DNA of 64,000 bases. Source: Acuticoccus yangtzensis. GTDB lineage: Bacteria > Pseudomonadota > Alphaproteobacteria > Rhizobiales > Amorphaceae. The DNA is taken from NCBI RefSeq assembly GCF_001927245.1, contig NZ_MJUX01000001.1:1302001-1366000 (forward strand), given 5' to 3'. A program made the position numbers and the translations under genes. Position 1 is the first letter of the stretch. Every line of letters starts with the position of its first letter. Below the pieces are notes generated by a model. That model was not told the DNA's origin, did no database searches, and saw only the letters and a program-made list of their open reading frames with translations. Below, piece after piece: positions 1-10,807 of this stretch.

Positions 1-254
1 AGGCCCGTGTCGTGCCCGTCGCTGAAGCCGATCCTGACCGCATAACGCCCCACCGGCTCCACCGTGCGGATGGTGACGCCGCGTTTCCCGCCGATCACTT
101 GCCGGTTGCCGTGGCCGGTGCGCTCCGCCGACGGCGTCAGCACCCGCAAAAGTTCCGACCCGATGGTATGACGCGCCCCGTCTTCATAGTCGATCGTCAG
201 CAGCGTATGGTCCCGATTGACCGTCAGGCGCACCGGCCATGAAATAGGTTGCAT
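1..254 (-). CDS. DUF971 (GBBH-like N-terminal domain) protein, 3' end outside window
   Basis: The gene starts at an ATG whose complement is at 252-254 and runs off the left edge, so only about 84 residues are visible. They begin MQPISWPVRLTVNRDHTLL and continue with an IDYEDG segment and an IGSELLRVLTPSAER segment. This matches the DUF971 fold, also found at the N-terminus of gamma-butyrobetaine hydroxylase and at the C-terminus of the plastid Fe-S carrier HCF101. No catalytic role is established for stand-alone DUF971 proteins; a link to Fe-S carriers is suggested by the HCF101 fusion. It is divergent from moaA, with 80 bases between the starts. The family assignment is fairly secure, the function is open. 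Confidence 0.7.
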   Translation of the reverse strand, partial: MQPISWPVRLTVNRDHTLLTIDYEDGARHTIGSELLRVLTPSAERTGHGNRQVIGGKRGVTIRTVEPVGRYAVRIGFSDGHDTG

Positions 255-334
255 GACACGTGTCCTTTCCAGAGGGGCTTGGATGTGTGGGCCCGGAACC
301 GATATAGAGCGTTAAGCGACGCAAGAGGAATTGT

Positions 335-1336
335 ATGACGGCACAATTGGAGGACACGTTTGGGCGGCGCGTGACCTACCTGCGCATCTCGGTCACGGAC
401 CGGTGCGATTTCCGGTGCGTCTACTGCATGGCCGAGAATATGCAGTTCCTCCCCAAGCGCGAGCTGTTGACGCTGGAGGAGCTGGACCGCGTGTCCACCG
501 CCTTCGTACGGCGCGGCGTGCGCAAATTGCGCATCACGGGCGGCGAACCGCTCGTCCGGCGCAACATCATGAGCCTGTTCCGCAACCTGTCGCGTCATCT
601 CAAGTCTGGCGCGCTGGACGAGTTGACCCTCACCACCAACGGCTCGCAGCTCGCCAAATATGCGACCGAGCTTGCCGACTGCGGGGTGAAGCGCGTCAAC
701 GTCTCGCTGGATACGCTGGATGCGGACAATTTCCGCACCATCACGCGCTGGGGCCGGCTGGACCAGGTGATGCAGGGGATCGACGCCGCCAAGGCCGCCG
801 GCCTGAAGGTGAAGATCAACATGGTCGCGCTGAAGGACGCCAACGAGGACGAGATCGTCCCGATGATGCGCTTCTGCCACGAGAACGGTCACGATCTGAC
901 CCTGATCGAGACGATGCCGCTGGGTGAGATCGAGGCGGACCGGACCGACCAATATCTGCCGCTGTCCGAGGTGCGCCGTCGCCTCGCTGAAGAGTTCACC
1001 CTCACCCCGCTGATGGACCGCACCGGCGGCCCGGCCCGCTACATGCGCGTCGAGGAGACGGGCGGGCGGATCGGCTTCATCACGCCGCTGACGCATAATT
1101 TCTGCGAGAGCTGCAACCGCGTCCGGCTGACCTGCACGGGAACGCTCTTCCTGTGCCTCGGCCAGGATCACGCTGTGGACCTGCGCGAGCCGATGCGCCA
1201 GTCCGAAGGCGACGAGGCGCTGGACCGTGCGATCGACCACGGCATGCTGATCAAGCCGAAGGGCCACGACTTCGTGATCGAGCGGCGCAATGCCCGCCCG
1301 GCCGTCGCGCGCCATATGTCGACCACGGGCGGCTGA
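335..1336 (+). CDS. moaA: GTP 3',8-cyclase MoaA (molybdenum cofactor biosynthesis)
   Basis: This radical SAM enzyme performs the first step of molybdopterin synthesis, converting GTP to 3',8-cyclo-7,8-dihydro-GTP in the cytoplasm. The 333-residue protein has the SAM-cluster motif CxxxCxxC at C24, C28 and C31 and the C-terminal substrate cluster CxxCx13C at C257, C260 and C274. The RITGGEPL segment near residue 66 is the SAM-binding GGE motif, and the chain ends in the Gly-Gly tail that is functionally required in this family. The length is normal. The ATG at 335 has an AGAGGAA ribosome site just upstream. It stands alone, with no other moa genes in view. Confidence 0.95.
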   Translation: MTAQLEDTFGRRVTYLRISVTDRCDFRCVYCMAENMQFLPKRELLTLEELDRVSTAFVRRGVRKLRITGGEPLVRRNIMSLFRNLSRHLKSGALDELTLTTNGSQLAKYATELADCGVKRVNVSLDTLDADNFRTITRWGRLDQVMQGIDAAKAAGLKVKINMVALKDANEDEIVPMMRFCHENGHDLTLIETMPLGEIEADRTDQYLPLSEVRRRLAEEFTLTPLMDRTGGPARYMRVEETGGRIGFITPLTHNFCESCNRVRLTCTGTLFLCLGQDHAVDLREPMRQSEGDEALDRAIDHGMLIKPKGHDFVIERRNARPAVARHMSTTGG

Positions 1337-1487
1337 CCCGCCGCGCGCCGCCCTCGTTCGAGGTCGCCCGGCGCCATTCCTGAAGTCACGGCCGCACGCG
1401 GTGGGAGCGCCCGCCGCTGCGGCCGTCCTGTGTCAACGCTCTGGCGGGCCGCCTGGTGTCACCGCCGCCCGCCTGGAAGGACTCGCC

Positions 1488-2960
1488 GTGCCCGATCATG
1501 ATCGCGCCCCCGCACACCCCGGCGCGGAGGACGACTTTGGCCCGGCGGGCCTTTCCGTAACCTCAGGCGACACGGGCCAGGACGACACGCCGACGCCGAC
1601 CGCGGCACGCAGGGGCACGGCGAAGGTGGCCGCCGGAGAAGCCCCCTGCCCGACCGGCGCGGCCGCCGCCCTGTCCATCGCACCCGCACCCACCTCCGCC
1701 GCACCGGCGCCCACCTCCGCCGCGCTCGCCCGGCTGGCCCGCGCACCGCGCTATTTCTCGGCCGCGATCGCCCGCCATCCGGCGCCGCTCTGGCTCCTCA
1801 TCGCGATGAGCTGCGTGCAGCCGGTCTCGCTCAACATGTACCTGCCGGCGATGGTCGCGATGCAGGTCGACCTCGGCACCACGCAGGCCGCCATCTCGGC
1901 CAGCCTCTCGGCCTATCTCATCGCCACCGCCGTCGCGACGCTCGTCGTCGGCGCCCTGTCCGACATGCTGGGACGCCGTCCCGTGCTCGTCGCCGGACTT
2001 TCGCTCTACACGGTGGGGAGCGCCATCTGTGCGGCCGCGCCGACGGTGGAGGTGCTGATCGGCGGCCGGCTTCTCCAGGCTGTCGGCGGCTGCGCGGGCC
2101 TTGCATTGTCGCGCGCCATCGTGCGCGACTTGCATTCGGCCCGCAGCGCCGCGTCTGCCCTTGCCTACGTCACCATGGGCATGGCCGTCGCGCCGATGAT
2201 CGCCCCCAGCGTCGGCGGCGTCCTGTCGGAGGCGATGGGCTGGCGCTCGATCTTCGTGCTGATGACGGCCGTCGGCGCGGCGGTCACCACGGCCACCGTG
2301 CTGCGTCTGGGCGAAACTCACCCGCCGTCAGGCGGCGCAGGCGGTTTCGCCCGCATGCGGCGCGAGGCGATGGAACTCTTCGGCGTGCGCACCTTCTGGC
2401 TCTACGTCGCCACCCTGTCCTTCATCTCGACCAGCTTCTTCGCATTCGTCGCCGGATCGTCCTTCGTCTCCGAATCGGTGCTCCACCTGACGCCTTCGGT
2501 CTACGGGCTCTATTTCATCTGCGTCGCCGCCGGGTACATCTGCGGCAACTTCATCACCGGACGCTTCGTCGAGAAGATCGGCATCGTGATGATGATCCGC
2601 TGCGGCACGGTGTTGACGCTGTCCGGCATCATGATCGCGATCTTCGCCGAGCTGATGGGCGTCGTTCACCCGGTGACCTTCTTCGGGCCGATCGCGCTGG
2701 TGGGGATGGGCAACGGCTTCACCCTGCCCAATTCCATCGCCGGTGCGGTCAGCGTGCGCCCGCACCTCGCCGGGACCGCGTCGGGCCTCGCCGGGTCGAT
2801 CCAGATGGGCGCGGGCGCCATCGTGGCCATTCTCGTCGGCACCCTGTGCGACATCGACCCGTGGCCCGGAACGCTGTGGCCTGTCCTCATCCCGATGATG
2901 GTCGGTGCGGCCATCGCGGTCGCCTTCAGCATGACGCTGAGGCGCGGTGCGGTGACCTGA
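1488..2960 (+). CDS. Bcr/CflA-type MFS multidrug efflux transporter with long N-terminal tail
   Basis: This inner-membrane drug:proton antiporter of the major facilitator superfamily has about 12 hydrophobic segments. Motif A reads as GALSDMLGRRPVLVAG after the second helix, and the LSRAIVRDL segment is typical of the Bcr/CflA branch. The reading frame is open back into moaA. I choose the GTG at 1488 because GGAAGGA lies 6 bases upstream; this gives 490 residues. The first 85 or so residues are rich in Pro, Ala and Thr and precede the first helix, which is unusual because Bcr proteins normally start directly at helix 1. A later internal start is possible. The substrate cannot be told from sequence. 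Confidence 0.85.
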   Translation: MPDHDRAPAHPGAEDDFGPAGLSVTSGDTGQDDTPTPTAARRGTAKVAAGEAPCPTGAAAALSIAPAPTSAAPAPTSAALARLARAPRYFSAAIARHPAPLWLLIAMSCVQPVSLNMYLPAMVAMQVDLGTTQAAISASLSAYLIATAVATLVVGALSDMLGRRPVLVAGLSLYTVGSAICAAAPTVEVLIGGRLLQAVGGCAGLALSRAIVRDLHSARSAASALAYVTMGMAVAPMIAPSVGGVLSEAMGWRSIFVLMTAVGAAVTTATVLRLGETHPPSGGAGGFARMRREAMELFGVRTFWLYVATLSFISTSFFAFVAGSSFVSESVLHLTPSVYGLYFICVAAGYICGNFITGRFVEKIGIVMMIRCGTVLTLSGIMIAIFAELMGVVHPVTFFGPIALVGMGNGFTLPNSIAGAVSVRPHLAGTASGLAGSIQMGAGAIVAILVGTLCDIDPWPGTLWPVLIPMMVGAAIAVAFSMTLRRGAVT

Positions 2961-2978
2961 TCCGTGCGGTCCTGAGGC

Positions 2979-4232
2979 TCAGCTTTCGAACACGATGTCG
3001 GGGAAGGGCCGCTCGGCCGCCCCTTCCAGAACGCCGGCAAGGTCGGCCGCGATCGCCGCATAGGCCCGCCCTTCCGCGCTTGCCGTGTCCAGCGCGACGG
3101 GGCGGCCGGTGTCCGAGGCGTCGCGGATCGCGCGGGTCAGCGGGATGCGGCCGAGGAAGGGCACACCTTCCGCCGCGGCCTCGCGCTCGCCGCCGCCGTG
3201 GCCGAAAATGTCCGTCTCGCCGCCGCAGTGGGGGCAGATGAAGGTGGCCATGTTCTCCACCATGCCGAGGATCGGCACCTTCACGGCGGCGAACATGTTG
3301 GTGGCCTTGCGTACGTCGATGAGGGCGAGGTCCTGCGGCGTCGTCACCACGACGGCCCCCGTCAGCGCCACGCGCTGGGCGAGGGAGAGCTGGATGTCGC
3401 CCGTCCCCGGCGGCATGTCGATGAGGAGCGCGTCGAGCTCGCCCCACGTGGTGTCGCGCACGAGCTGCATCAGCGCGCCGGACACCATCGGCCCGCGCCA
3501 CACCACCGCCTTCGCCGGGTCCACCATGAAGCCGATGGACATCACCTTCACCCCGTGCGCGTCGAGCGGGACGAAGCCGCCTTTGGGGCGGTAATCCTCG
3601 GCGCCGAAGAGGAGCGGGACGGAAGGGCCGAAGATGTCCGCATCCACCAGGCCGACGCGCCAGCCGAGACCGGCCAGAGCCACGGCGAGGTTGGCCGACA
3701 CGGTGGACTTGCCGACGCCGCCCTTGCCCGAGCCGACGGCGATGATGCGCTTCACCTGCGCCAGATTGTCCGGCTTTTCGCCGCTCTGCGCCGGTGCGGC
3801 CGCGGCCGGGCGCTGCGGCGCCGCCGGGCGCTGCGGGGCTGCGGGCGGCGCGGCGGCCGGTGGTGCGGGGGCTGCGGTGGACGCTGTGGTGGGCGCTTTC
3901 GTGGACTTGGCCCCGCCGACGAGGCGCCGCGCCTTGGCGAGAAGGCCGCCCGCCTCGGACCCGGCCTCCGCCGCCGCCGCCTCCGCCGTGTGACCGTCAC
4001 GTTCCGACAGGATCGCCGCCAGCACGTCGCTCACGCCGTCCATCGCCCTCAGCGCCGCCTCGGCCGCGGCGCGCGCCCCCTCCAGTCCTGCCGGGTCCGG
4101 GCCCGCCAGCGCAAAGCCGACACGCCCTTCCTTCACCACCAGCGACCGCACCCGCCCTTTGGTGACGATGTCGCCGCCCTCGGGGTCCGGCACGGTGGCG
4201 AGCACCGCCAGCACATCCTCGCGTGACACCAT
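2979..4232 (-). CDS. mrp: DUF59-Mrp/ApbC-type Fe-S cluster carrier ATPase
   Basis: This scaffold/carrier P-loop NTPase delivers [4Fe-4S] clusters to target enzymes in the cytoplasm. Residues 1-85 form a MIP18 (DUF59) domain, 115-150 are a Pro/Ala linker, and the rest is the Mrp ATPase. The deviant Walker [12 protein letters not shown] is at 167-177, the [11 protein letters not shown] switch region at 272-282, and the cluster-binding CxxC at C333 and C336. The 417-residue length is at the long end because of the linker. The ATG at 4232 has GAGGT directly before it; the GTG one codon later is a plausible alternative. It is divergent from NAD kinase. The DUF971 gene at the left edge is a possible functional partner. 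Confidence 0.93.
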   Translation of the reverse strand: MVSREDVLAVLATVPDPEGGDIVTKGRVRSLVVKEGRVGFALAGPDPAGLEGARAAAEAALRAMDGVSDVLAAILSERDGHTAEAAAAEAGSEAGGLLAKARRLVGGAKSTKAPTTASTAAPAPPAAAPPAAPQRPAAPQRPAAAAPAQSGEKPDNLAQVKRIIAVGSGKGGVGKSTVSANLAVALAGLGWRVGLVDADIFGPSVPLLFGAEDYRPKGGFVPLDAHGVKVMSIGFMVDPAKAVVWRGPMVSGALMQLVRDTTWGELDALLIDMPPGTGDIQLSLAQRVALTGAVVVTTPQDLALIDVRKATNMFAAVKVPILGMVENMATFICPHCGGETDIFGHGGGEREAAAEGVPFLGRIPLTRAIRDASDTGRPVALDTASAEGRAYAAIAADLAGVLEGAAERPFPDIVFES

Positions 4233-4449
4233 ACCTCAGCTCCCTCTTGCCTCTGCGCCGGCCGGTATCATCCGGCGGCCTGCCGCGTCGTCGGCCGCCG
4301 GTCTGCCCCGGCCGCCCGCGCCCCGTCCATCATTCCCGTCGTCTCGGCGGTCAACCATGGTTGACGCGGGCGCCTCAGCCGTGATGATGCCCGTCCGTCC
4401 AACCGACCATCCCACACAGATCCGATCCGCCGCCCGTGACTGTCCAACC

Positions 4450-5223
4450 GTGACCCTTCGCCTGGAGCGTTTCGCCTTCGTCGCCGCAGAGACGACGGAG
4501 GCGCGGGCCGCCGCCCATGCCCTCACCGACCGCTACGGCGCCCACGAGCCGGACGAGGCCGACGTCATCATCGCCCTCGGCGGGGACGGGCTGATGCTGT
4601 CCTGCCTGCACCGCTTCATGTCCACCGGCAAGCCCACCTTCGGGATGAATCGCGGCTCCGTCGGCTTCCTCATGAACGATTTCGCCGTCGAGCGGCTGCC
4701 CGAGCGCATCGCCGCCGCGGAGATGACGACGATCCGCCCGCTTGCCATGCGCGCCACCAACATCCGCGACGAGGTGTTCGAGGCGCGGGCGATCAACGAG
4801 GTGTCGATCCTGCGGCAGACCTACCAGGCCGCCAAGCTCGCCATCCACATCGACGGACGGCCGCGCCTGCGCGAGCTGATCTGCGACGGCGTCCTGGTCG
4901 CCACCCCGGCCGGGTCGACCGCCTACAACCTGTCCGCCCACGGGCCGATCCTGCCCATCAATGCGCAGCTTCTGGCGCTGACGCCGATTTCCGCCTTCCG
5001 CCCGCGGCGCTGGCGCGGCGCGCTGCTGCCGTCCCACGTCACCGTGACGATCGAGGCGCTGGAGCAGACCAAACGCCCCATCGCCGCCGCGGCCGACCAC
5101 GTCGAGATCCGCCAGGTGGCGCGGGTGGAGGTGCGCGAGGACACGGCCGCCTCGTGCATCATCATGTTCGACCCCGACCATTCGTGGGACGAGCGCATCC
5201 TTGCCGAACAATTCATGTACTGA
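4450..5223 (+). CDS. nadK: NAD kinase
   Basis: This cytoplasmic enzyme phosphorylates NAD to NADP. The GGDG catalytic motif is at residues 44-47 ([10 protein letters not shown]), followed by the [11 protein letters not shown] stretch and the conserved [17 protein letters not shown] region that binds the nucleotide. Counted from the GTG at 4450 the protein has 257 residues, the usual length for the short alphaproteobacterial form, and the first residues [12 protein letters not shown] match how these proteins begin. The frame is open further upstream, and ATGs at 4384 and 4387 could extend it into a low-complexity leader. No strong ribosome site separates the options. It is divergent from mrp. 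Confidence 0.92.
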   Translation: MTLRLERFAFVAAETTEARAAAHALTDRYGAHEPDEADVIIALGGDGLMLSCLHRFMSTGKPTFGMNRGSVGFLMNDFAVERLPERIAAAEMTTIRPLAMRATNIRDEVFEARAINEVSILRQTYQAAKLAIHIDGRPRLRELICDGVLVATPAGSTAYNLSAHGPILPINAQLLALTPISAFRPRRWRGALLPSHVTVTIEALEQTKRPIAAAADHVEIRQVARVEVREDTAASCIIMFDPDHSWDERILAEQFMY

Positions 5224-5362
5224 GGCCCGGAGGCGATGCGGCGCGGCGCGGCCCGCCTCCACCCGCTCCGGCTTGCCGTGGAGCGAGAGGGGCCACCCCA
5301 TAAGCCGGCGCGGCGAACCCATACCCGAGAATGGGAAAGTTCATATTTCTTCGCTCGATAAC

Positions 5363-5399
5363 CCTCGATTTGGCGTAACACTTTCGCCAAGCCTCGATT
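5363..5399. promoter_or_regulatory. Candidate operator upstream of the SDR-FAH operon
   Basis: TTGGCG at 5370-5375 and CGCCAA at 5385-5390 form a perfect inverted repeat with a 9-base spacer. It is flanked by two direct copies of CCTCGATT at 5363 and 5392. The structure lies 50 bases before the SDR start in a less GC-rich gap of about 225 bases that holds no gene. A regulator binding site is the simplest reading; the regulator is unknown. Confidence 0.4.
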
Positions 5400-5448
5400 G
5401 CGACAGGCCCCGACCACAACAGCGCGACAGAACGCCAGGAGACGCCCC

Positions 5449-6189
5449 ATGAACCACATCGACCTCGAAGGACGCGTCGCCGCGGTGACCGGCGGCGCGC
5501 AGGGGATCGGCCTTGCCGTGGCCAAGCGCCTCGCCGCCGGCGGTGCGAAAGTCTCCATTTGGGACCGTGACGCCGCGCTCGGCGAAGCCACCGCCGCCGA
5601 ACACGGCTTCGACTTCCGCGCCCTCGACCAGACCGACGAGGCCGCCGTCTCCGCCACCGTGAAGGCGGTGGAGAGCGATCTCGGCGCGATCGACATCCTC
5701 ATCGCCTGCGCCGGTGTCGCCGGGGCCAACGCCCCGGTGAAGGACTACGAGCCGGCCGAATGGCGCATGATCATCGACATCAACCTGAACGGCGTCTTCT
5801 ACCTCAACCGCGCCGTGGTGCCGGGGATGATCGCGCGCGGCTACGGGCGCATCGTCAACGTCGCGTCGATCGCCGGCAAGGAAGGCAACCCCAACGCATC
5901 CGCCTACTCGGCCTCCAAAGCCGCGGTGATCGCGCTGACGAAGTCGCTCGGCAAGGAGTGTGCGGGCTACGACATCGCCGTCAACTGCGTGACCCCCGCC
6001 GCGGCACGCACGCGCATCTTCGACCAGATGAGCCAGGAGCACATCGACTACATGCTCTCCAAGATCCCGCGGAACCGCTTCCTCGAGGTCGACGAAGCGG
6101 CCGCGATGATCGCCTGGCTGTCCTCGGCGGAGAACTCCTTCACCACCGGCGCGGTTTTCGACATCTCCGGCGGCCGCGCCACCTACTGA
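5449..6189 (+). CDS. Short-chain dehydrogenase/reductase, probably sugar-acid catabolism
   Basis: This NAD(P)-dependent oxidoreductase of the classical SDR family has 246 residues. The cofactor motif TGGAQGIG is at 15-22, the CAGVAG segment is the NNAG equivalent, the catalytic Ser lies in VNVASIAGK, and YSASK supplies Tyr and Lys. The ATG at 5449 has CCAGGAGA upstream. The next gene, 27 bases on, is a fumarylacetoacetate-hydrolase-family enzyme. This pairing is typical of pathways for L-fuconate or L-rhamnonate in which the SDR makes a 2,4-diketo-3-deoxy acid and the hydrolase cleaves it. That role is inferred from the pair; no dehydratase or transporter gene is adjacent. Confidence 0.85.
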   Translation: MNHIDLEGRVAAVTGGAQGIGLAVAKRLAAGGAKVSIWDRDAALGEATAAEHGFDFRALDQTDEAAVSATVKAVESDLGAIDILIACAGVAGANAPVKDYEPAEWRMIIDINLNGVFYLNRAVVPGMIARGYGRIVNVASIAGKEGNPNASAYSASKAAVIALTKSLGKECAGYDIAVNCVTPAAARTRIFDQMSQEHIDYMLSKIPRNRFLEVDEAAAMIAWLSSAENSFTTGAVFDISGGRATY

Positions 6190-6216
6190 CCCCCAACCCG
6201 AGACGGAAACGACCCC

Positions 6217-7056
6217 ATGAAACTCCTGCGCATCGGCGCTCCGGGCCAAGAGAAGCCCGCCATTCTGGACGCCGACGGCACCGCCCGCGACCTCTCCGGC
6301 ATCGTCCCCGACATCGCCGGTGACGTCCTGACCCCCGAAGGCCTCGCCAAGATCGCCGCCGTCGACCCGTCGACCCTGCCGGCGATCGACGGACGCATCG
6401 GCCCCTGCGTCGCGGGTGTGGGCAAGTTCATCTGCATCGGCCTCAACTACGCCGACCACGCCGCCGAAAGCGGCATGGCCGTGCCGGAAGAGCCGATCAT
6501 GTTCTTCAAGGCCAACTCCGCCATCGTCGGCCCGAACGACGACGTTCTGGTCCCGCGCGGCTCGGACAAGTGCGATTGGGAAGTCGAGCTCGGCGTCGTC
6601 ATCGGCAAGGGCGGCAGCTACATCGCCCCCGAGGACGCGATGAGCCACGTCGCCGGCTACTGCGTCATCAACGACGTGTCGGAGCGTACCTTCCAGCTCG
6701 CCCGCGGCGGGCAGTGGGTGAAGGGCAAGTCCGCCGACACCTTCGGTCCGATCGGTCCGTGGCTCGTCACCGCCGACGAGGTTCCCGACCCGCAGAAGCT
6801 GAAGTTGTGGCTGGAGGTCGACGGCAAGCGCTACCAGGACGGGACGACCGAGACGATGGTCTTCGGCGTCGCCCATCTCGTCCATTACATCTCGCAGTTC
6901 ATGTCGCTTCAGCCGGGCGACGTGATCTCGACCGGCACGCCTCCGGGTGTCGGCATGGGCATCAAGCCCGAGCCCGTCTTCCTCAAGGGCGGCGAGACGA
7001 TGCGCCTCGGCATCGAAGGCCTCGGCGAGCAGACCCAGAAGGTCGGCAACGCCTGA
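6217..7056 (+). CDS. Fumarylacetoacetate hydrolase family protein (2,4-diketo-3-deoxy-sugar-acid hydrolase or ureidoglycolate-lyase-like)
   Basis: This metal-dependent C-C bond hydrolase or lyase has 279 residues. A short N-terminal domain is followed by the FAH fold: IGLNYADHAAE, then the metal-ligand stretch DWEVELGVVIG near residue 122, GYCVINDVSER, and the C-terminal GDVISTGTPPGVGMG segment. The active-site Glu and Asp residues appear intact. It forms an operon with the SDR before it, 27 bases apart. Enzymes of this subgroup are often annotated as ureidoglycolate lyase, but the SDR partner favours a role in sugar-acid breakdown. Confidence 0.88.
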   Translation: MKLLRIGAPGQEKPAILDADGTARDLSGIVPDIAGDVLTPEGLAKIAAVDPSTLPAIDGRIGPCVAGVGKFICIGLNYADHAAESGMAVPEEPIMFFKANSAIVGPNDDVLVPRGSDKCDWEVELGVVIGKGGSYIAPEDAMSHVAGYCVINDVSERTFQLARGGQWVKGKSADTFGPIGPWLVTADEVPDPQKLKLWLEVDGKRYQDGTTETMVFGVAHLVHYISQFMSLQPGDVISTGTPPGVGMGIKPEPVFLKGGETMRLGIEGLGEQTQKVGNA

Positions 7057-7091
7057 GCCCGGCCGCGGGCGCAGCGCCTGCGAAACGTTGG

Positions 7092-7115
7092 GCGCGAGGG
7101 GATTTCCCCTCGCGC
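7092..7115. terminator. Strong hairpin between convergent genes
   Basis: GCGCGAGGGG and CCCCTCGCGC form a perfect 10-bp stem around an ATTT loop. It lies between the ends of the FAH gene and the OmpA-like gene, so it could terminate either transcript. No T-run follows on either strand, so intrinsic termination is uncertain. Confidence 0.5.
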
Positions 7116-7149
7116 TCCCTCTGAAGCCCGGCCCCTTTGCAGCGGGCCG

Positions 7150-8712
7150 TCAGCGGATGGCGCCGCCCAGCGACGCGACCAGCGTCGGCTCGGCCTCCTG
7201 CGACAGAAGCGGCGTCAGGCGGCGCACCACGACCCGGCGATTGCGCCTCTCTGCACCGGCCGTCTCCACCGCGAGAGCGCCTGCCCCGTAGCCTTGGGTG
7301 ACGAGGTTTTCCGGCGGGATCTCGAACGCCTCGGTGAGGAGGGTGGCGACGGTCTCGGCGCGGCGGTCGCTGAGGAGCATGTTGGCGACGGGATCGCCCT
7401 GCGCGTCGGTATGCCCTTCGATGAGGAAGACCTCGGCCGGGTTGCGGGCGATCGCCGCCGCCAGCGCCGCCCCCAGCACCTCCAGCGAGAAGATCTCGTT
7501 GTCGAGCACTTCCGCCGAATCGGTGTCGAAATGGACCCCTTCCAGCTCGACGCGGGGCATCAGATCGCGCACGCCCCGATTGAACAGCACCTGGTCCAGC
7601 GTGAAGACGCGGCCGAGAGGGGCGATCGGCTCGGCCGTCACCGCGGCGAAGAGCCGGTTCATGGACGCGGTGTCGCCGGCCAGCGCAGCAGCGGCGACGC
7701 GGCCCGCGGGCGGGGCGAGGTTCGGCACCTCGAGCGCGGCATCCCCCGGCCACCAGCGCGGCAGGTTGTTGAAGAAGGTGATCGCCTCGCCCTCGGCGGT
7801 GATCGCCATGCGGCTGACCAGCGCGCCTGACGGATCGCGCAGGGTGGAGACGACCGTGCCGTCGGCGCGGCGCGTTCGCGTCTCGCGCCAGAGGTTGGCA
7901 TATTCGAAGGTGTCGAATGTGTCGGCGCGCCAGCGGAAGCGCCCGTCGCCCACGTCCTGGACGATGCGGGTCTCGCCGTTGCTGCGCGTGCTGCGGGTGG
8001 GGCTCCCCTCGGCGGGCTCGTTGCGCCAGAAGGCGAGCGGGCCGAGGCCGCCGGGAGGGCCGCTTCTCTGCTCGTCCTCCCAGGCGCGTTGAGCCCGCTC
8101 GCGCATGGCGGCCCCCTGCCCGTCCGCGGCGGTGCGCTGGTCGGCGCTGGCGGCCATCAGCGCATCGCGGGTGGGGCTGTGCCGCTTCACGCGAGAGGCC
8201 GCACGGCGGTCGTCGCTCGCGGTCCACGTGTCGGAGGTGACGAGCCGCGCGCGGCCCGCCGGGCGCCCTGTCGAGAGCCTGGCGGTACCGACCCCGGTGC
8301 CGACCTCTCCCGTGACCCCGTCCCCCGTGACGCCCTGCCCTGTGACGCCCTGCCCCGTGCCCCCGTGCGCCGCATAGGCGGTCGCCGGCGCATCCACGCT
8401 GCCGGTGAGGTTTCCCTCGGCGCGCCACGGAGCGCGGCTCTTCTGCTGGCTGGTGCGGGCGGCCTCTTGCTGCGCCCGGCGCGCGGCCTCCTGCTGTTTC
8501 TCGATCTCGCGGCGCTTCTTCTCCTGGGCGCGGCGCTGCGCGTCCAATTCCTTCTGGCGGCGGGCGCGAGGGTCGTCGGCGAACTGCACCACCAGGGCGG
8601 CGGACGGGAGGCCGAGCACCGGAACGGGAATGCTCCGCGCGAACGCCCCCGCGGCGCCGGGATTTAGGAGGAACGCGGCCACCGCAAGAACGACCAGTCG
8701 GAACACTTGCAC
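7150..8712 (-). CDS. OmpA-family outer-membrane/peptidoglycan-binding protein
   Basis: This is a secreted envelope protein of about 520 residues. The start taken is the GTG at 8712, with GAGGTG five bases before it, which puts a clean signal peptide (hydrophobic core LVVLAVAAFLL, cleavage near AGAFA) at the N-terminus; the ATG at 8751 would add 13 residues. Next come a charged helical stretch rich in Arg, Gln and Lys, a Gly-Val-Thr repeat, and a long middle region of no recognised family. Residues from roughly 400 on are an OmpA-like domain with IEGHTDAQGDPVANMLLS..RA and a final NRRVVVRR, the peptidoglycan-binding signature. It probably anchors the outer membrane to the wall. Confidence 0.85.
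   Translation of the reverse strand: MQVFRLVVLAVAAFLLNPGAAGAFARSIPVPVLGLPSAALVVQFADDPRARRQKELDAQRRAQEKKRREIEKQQEAARRAQQEAARTSQQKSRAPWRAEGNLTGSVDAPATAYAAHGGTGQGVTGQGVTGDGVTGEVGTGVGTARLSTGRPAGRARLVTSDTWTASDDRRAASRVKRHSPTRDALMAASADQRTAADGQGAAMRERAQRAWEDEQRSGPPGGLGPLAFWRNEPAEGSPTRSTRSNGETRIVQDVGDGRFRWRADTFDTFEYANLWRETRTRRADGTVVSTLRDPSGALVSRMAITAEGEAITFFNNLPRWWPGDAALEVPNLAPPAGRVAAAALAGDTASMNRLFAAVTAEPIAPLGRVFTLDQVLFNRGVRDLMPRVELEGVHFDTDSAEVLDNEIFSLEVLGAALAAAIARNPAEVFLIEGHTDAQGDPVANMLLSDRRAETVATLLTEAFEIPPENLVTQGYGAGALAVETAGAERRNRRVVVRRLTPLLSQEAEPTLVASLGGAIR
8309..8368 (-). repeat. Four 15-bp tandem units inside the OmpA-like gene
   Basis: Units at 8309, 8324, 8339 and 8354 resemble CCCGTGACGCCCTGC with a few changes. 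Because the unit is 15 bases it stays in frame and encodes repeats of the type GQGVT/GDGVT on the minus strand. This is a likely flexible linker and a site of copy-number change. Confidence 0.75.
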
Positions 8713-8857
8713 GAAACACCTCACACGATCTGCGCCCCCATTGGAGCGCATCTCGCTTGGCGCGGGCTGGCCCCGTCCCCGCCGCGGCAACGGGGTTCGG
8801 CCGGGACGCAGCGGCTCCGAGCCCGGTGCCGCGGCGTTCCGGCTCTTCGCGGAAGGC

Positions 8858-10342
<1,485 letters not shown>

Positions 10343-10456
10343 ATCGCTTCTTATGGTTGGCCCTTGGGTGGCGTCACGCTGTCCCGAACCCCAACCGCAT
10401 GTCAAACGGCCACGAACGAAAACGAGTCGCAAGTGTCTCGCCGTGACCGGACCGCG

Positions 10457-10807
10457 CTACTTTCCGGCGGTGGTGAGCATGTAGGCCTCCAGCGCCTTCA
10501 GATCAGCGTTGGAGGCGGGGAATTCGGGCATCACCGGGTGCGGGGCGAGGATGGCCTTGGCGAGCATCGTGACATCGAACCCCGGCCGGGCGACGATCGC
10601 GGCGAAGGACGGGGGTCCGGCCACCGCCGATGCCTGCCCCGGCAGGCCCGTGGCGTGGCAGCGGGCGCACCATGCCGACGCCAGCTCGGCGCCCCGCGCG
10701 GCCCGCGGGTCCTGCGACGCGGCTGCCGCGCTCGGCTCCTGCGCGAAAGCGGGCGTTGCGGCCACAGCCAGCAGCAGCGCCGCGGCACGCACGGGTGACA
10801 TTCGCAT
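10457..10807 (-). CDS. Small secreted class I cytochrome c
   Basis: This periplasmic electron carrier has 116 residues. A signal peptide (AAALLLAVAATPAFAQ) is followed by a CARCH haem-binding motif and a candidate distal Met in the HPVMPEFPAS segment. The start ATG at 10807 is preceded by a strong AGGAGGG; a second ATG two codons on is equally placed. It lies 115 bases downstream of glpK on the same strand order but is separated by its own promoter space. The redox partner is unknown. Confidence 0.85.
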   Translation of the reverse strand: MRMSPVRAAALLLAVAATPAFAQEPSAAAASQDPRAARGAELASAWCARCHATGLPGQASAVAGPPSFAAIVARPGFDVTMLAKAILAPHPVMPEFPASNADLKALEAYMLTTAGK

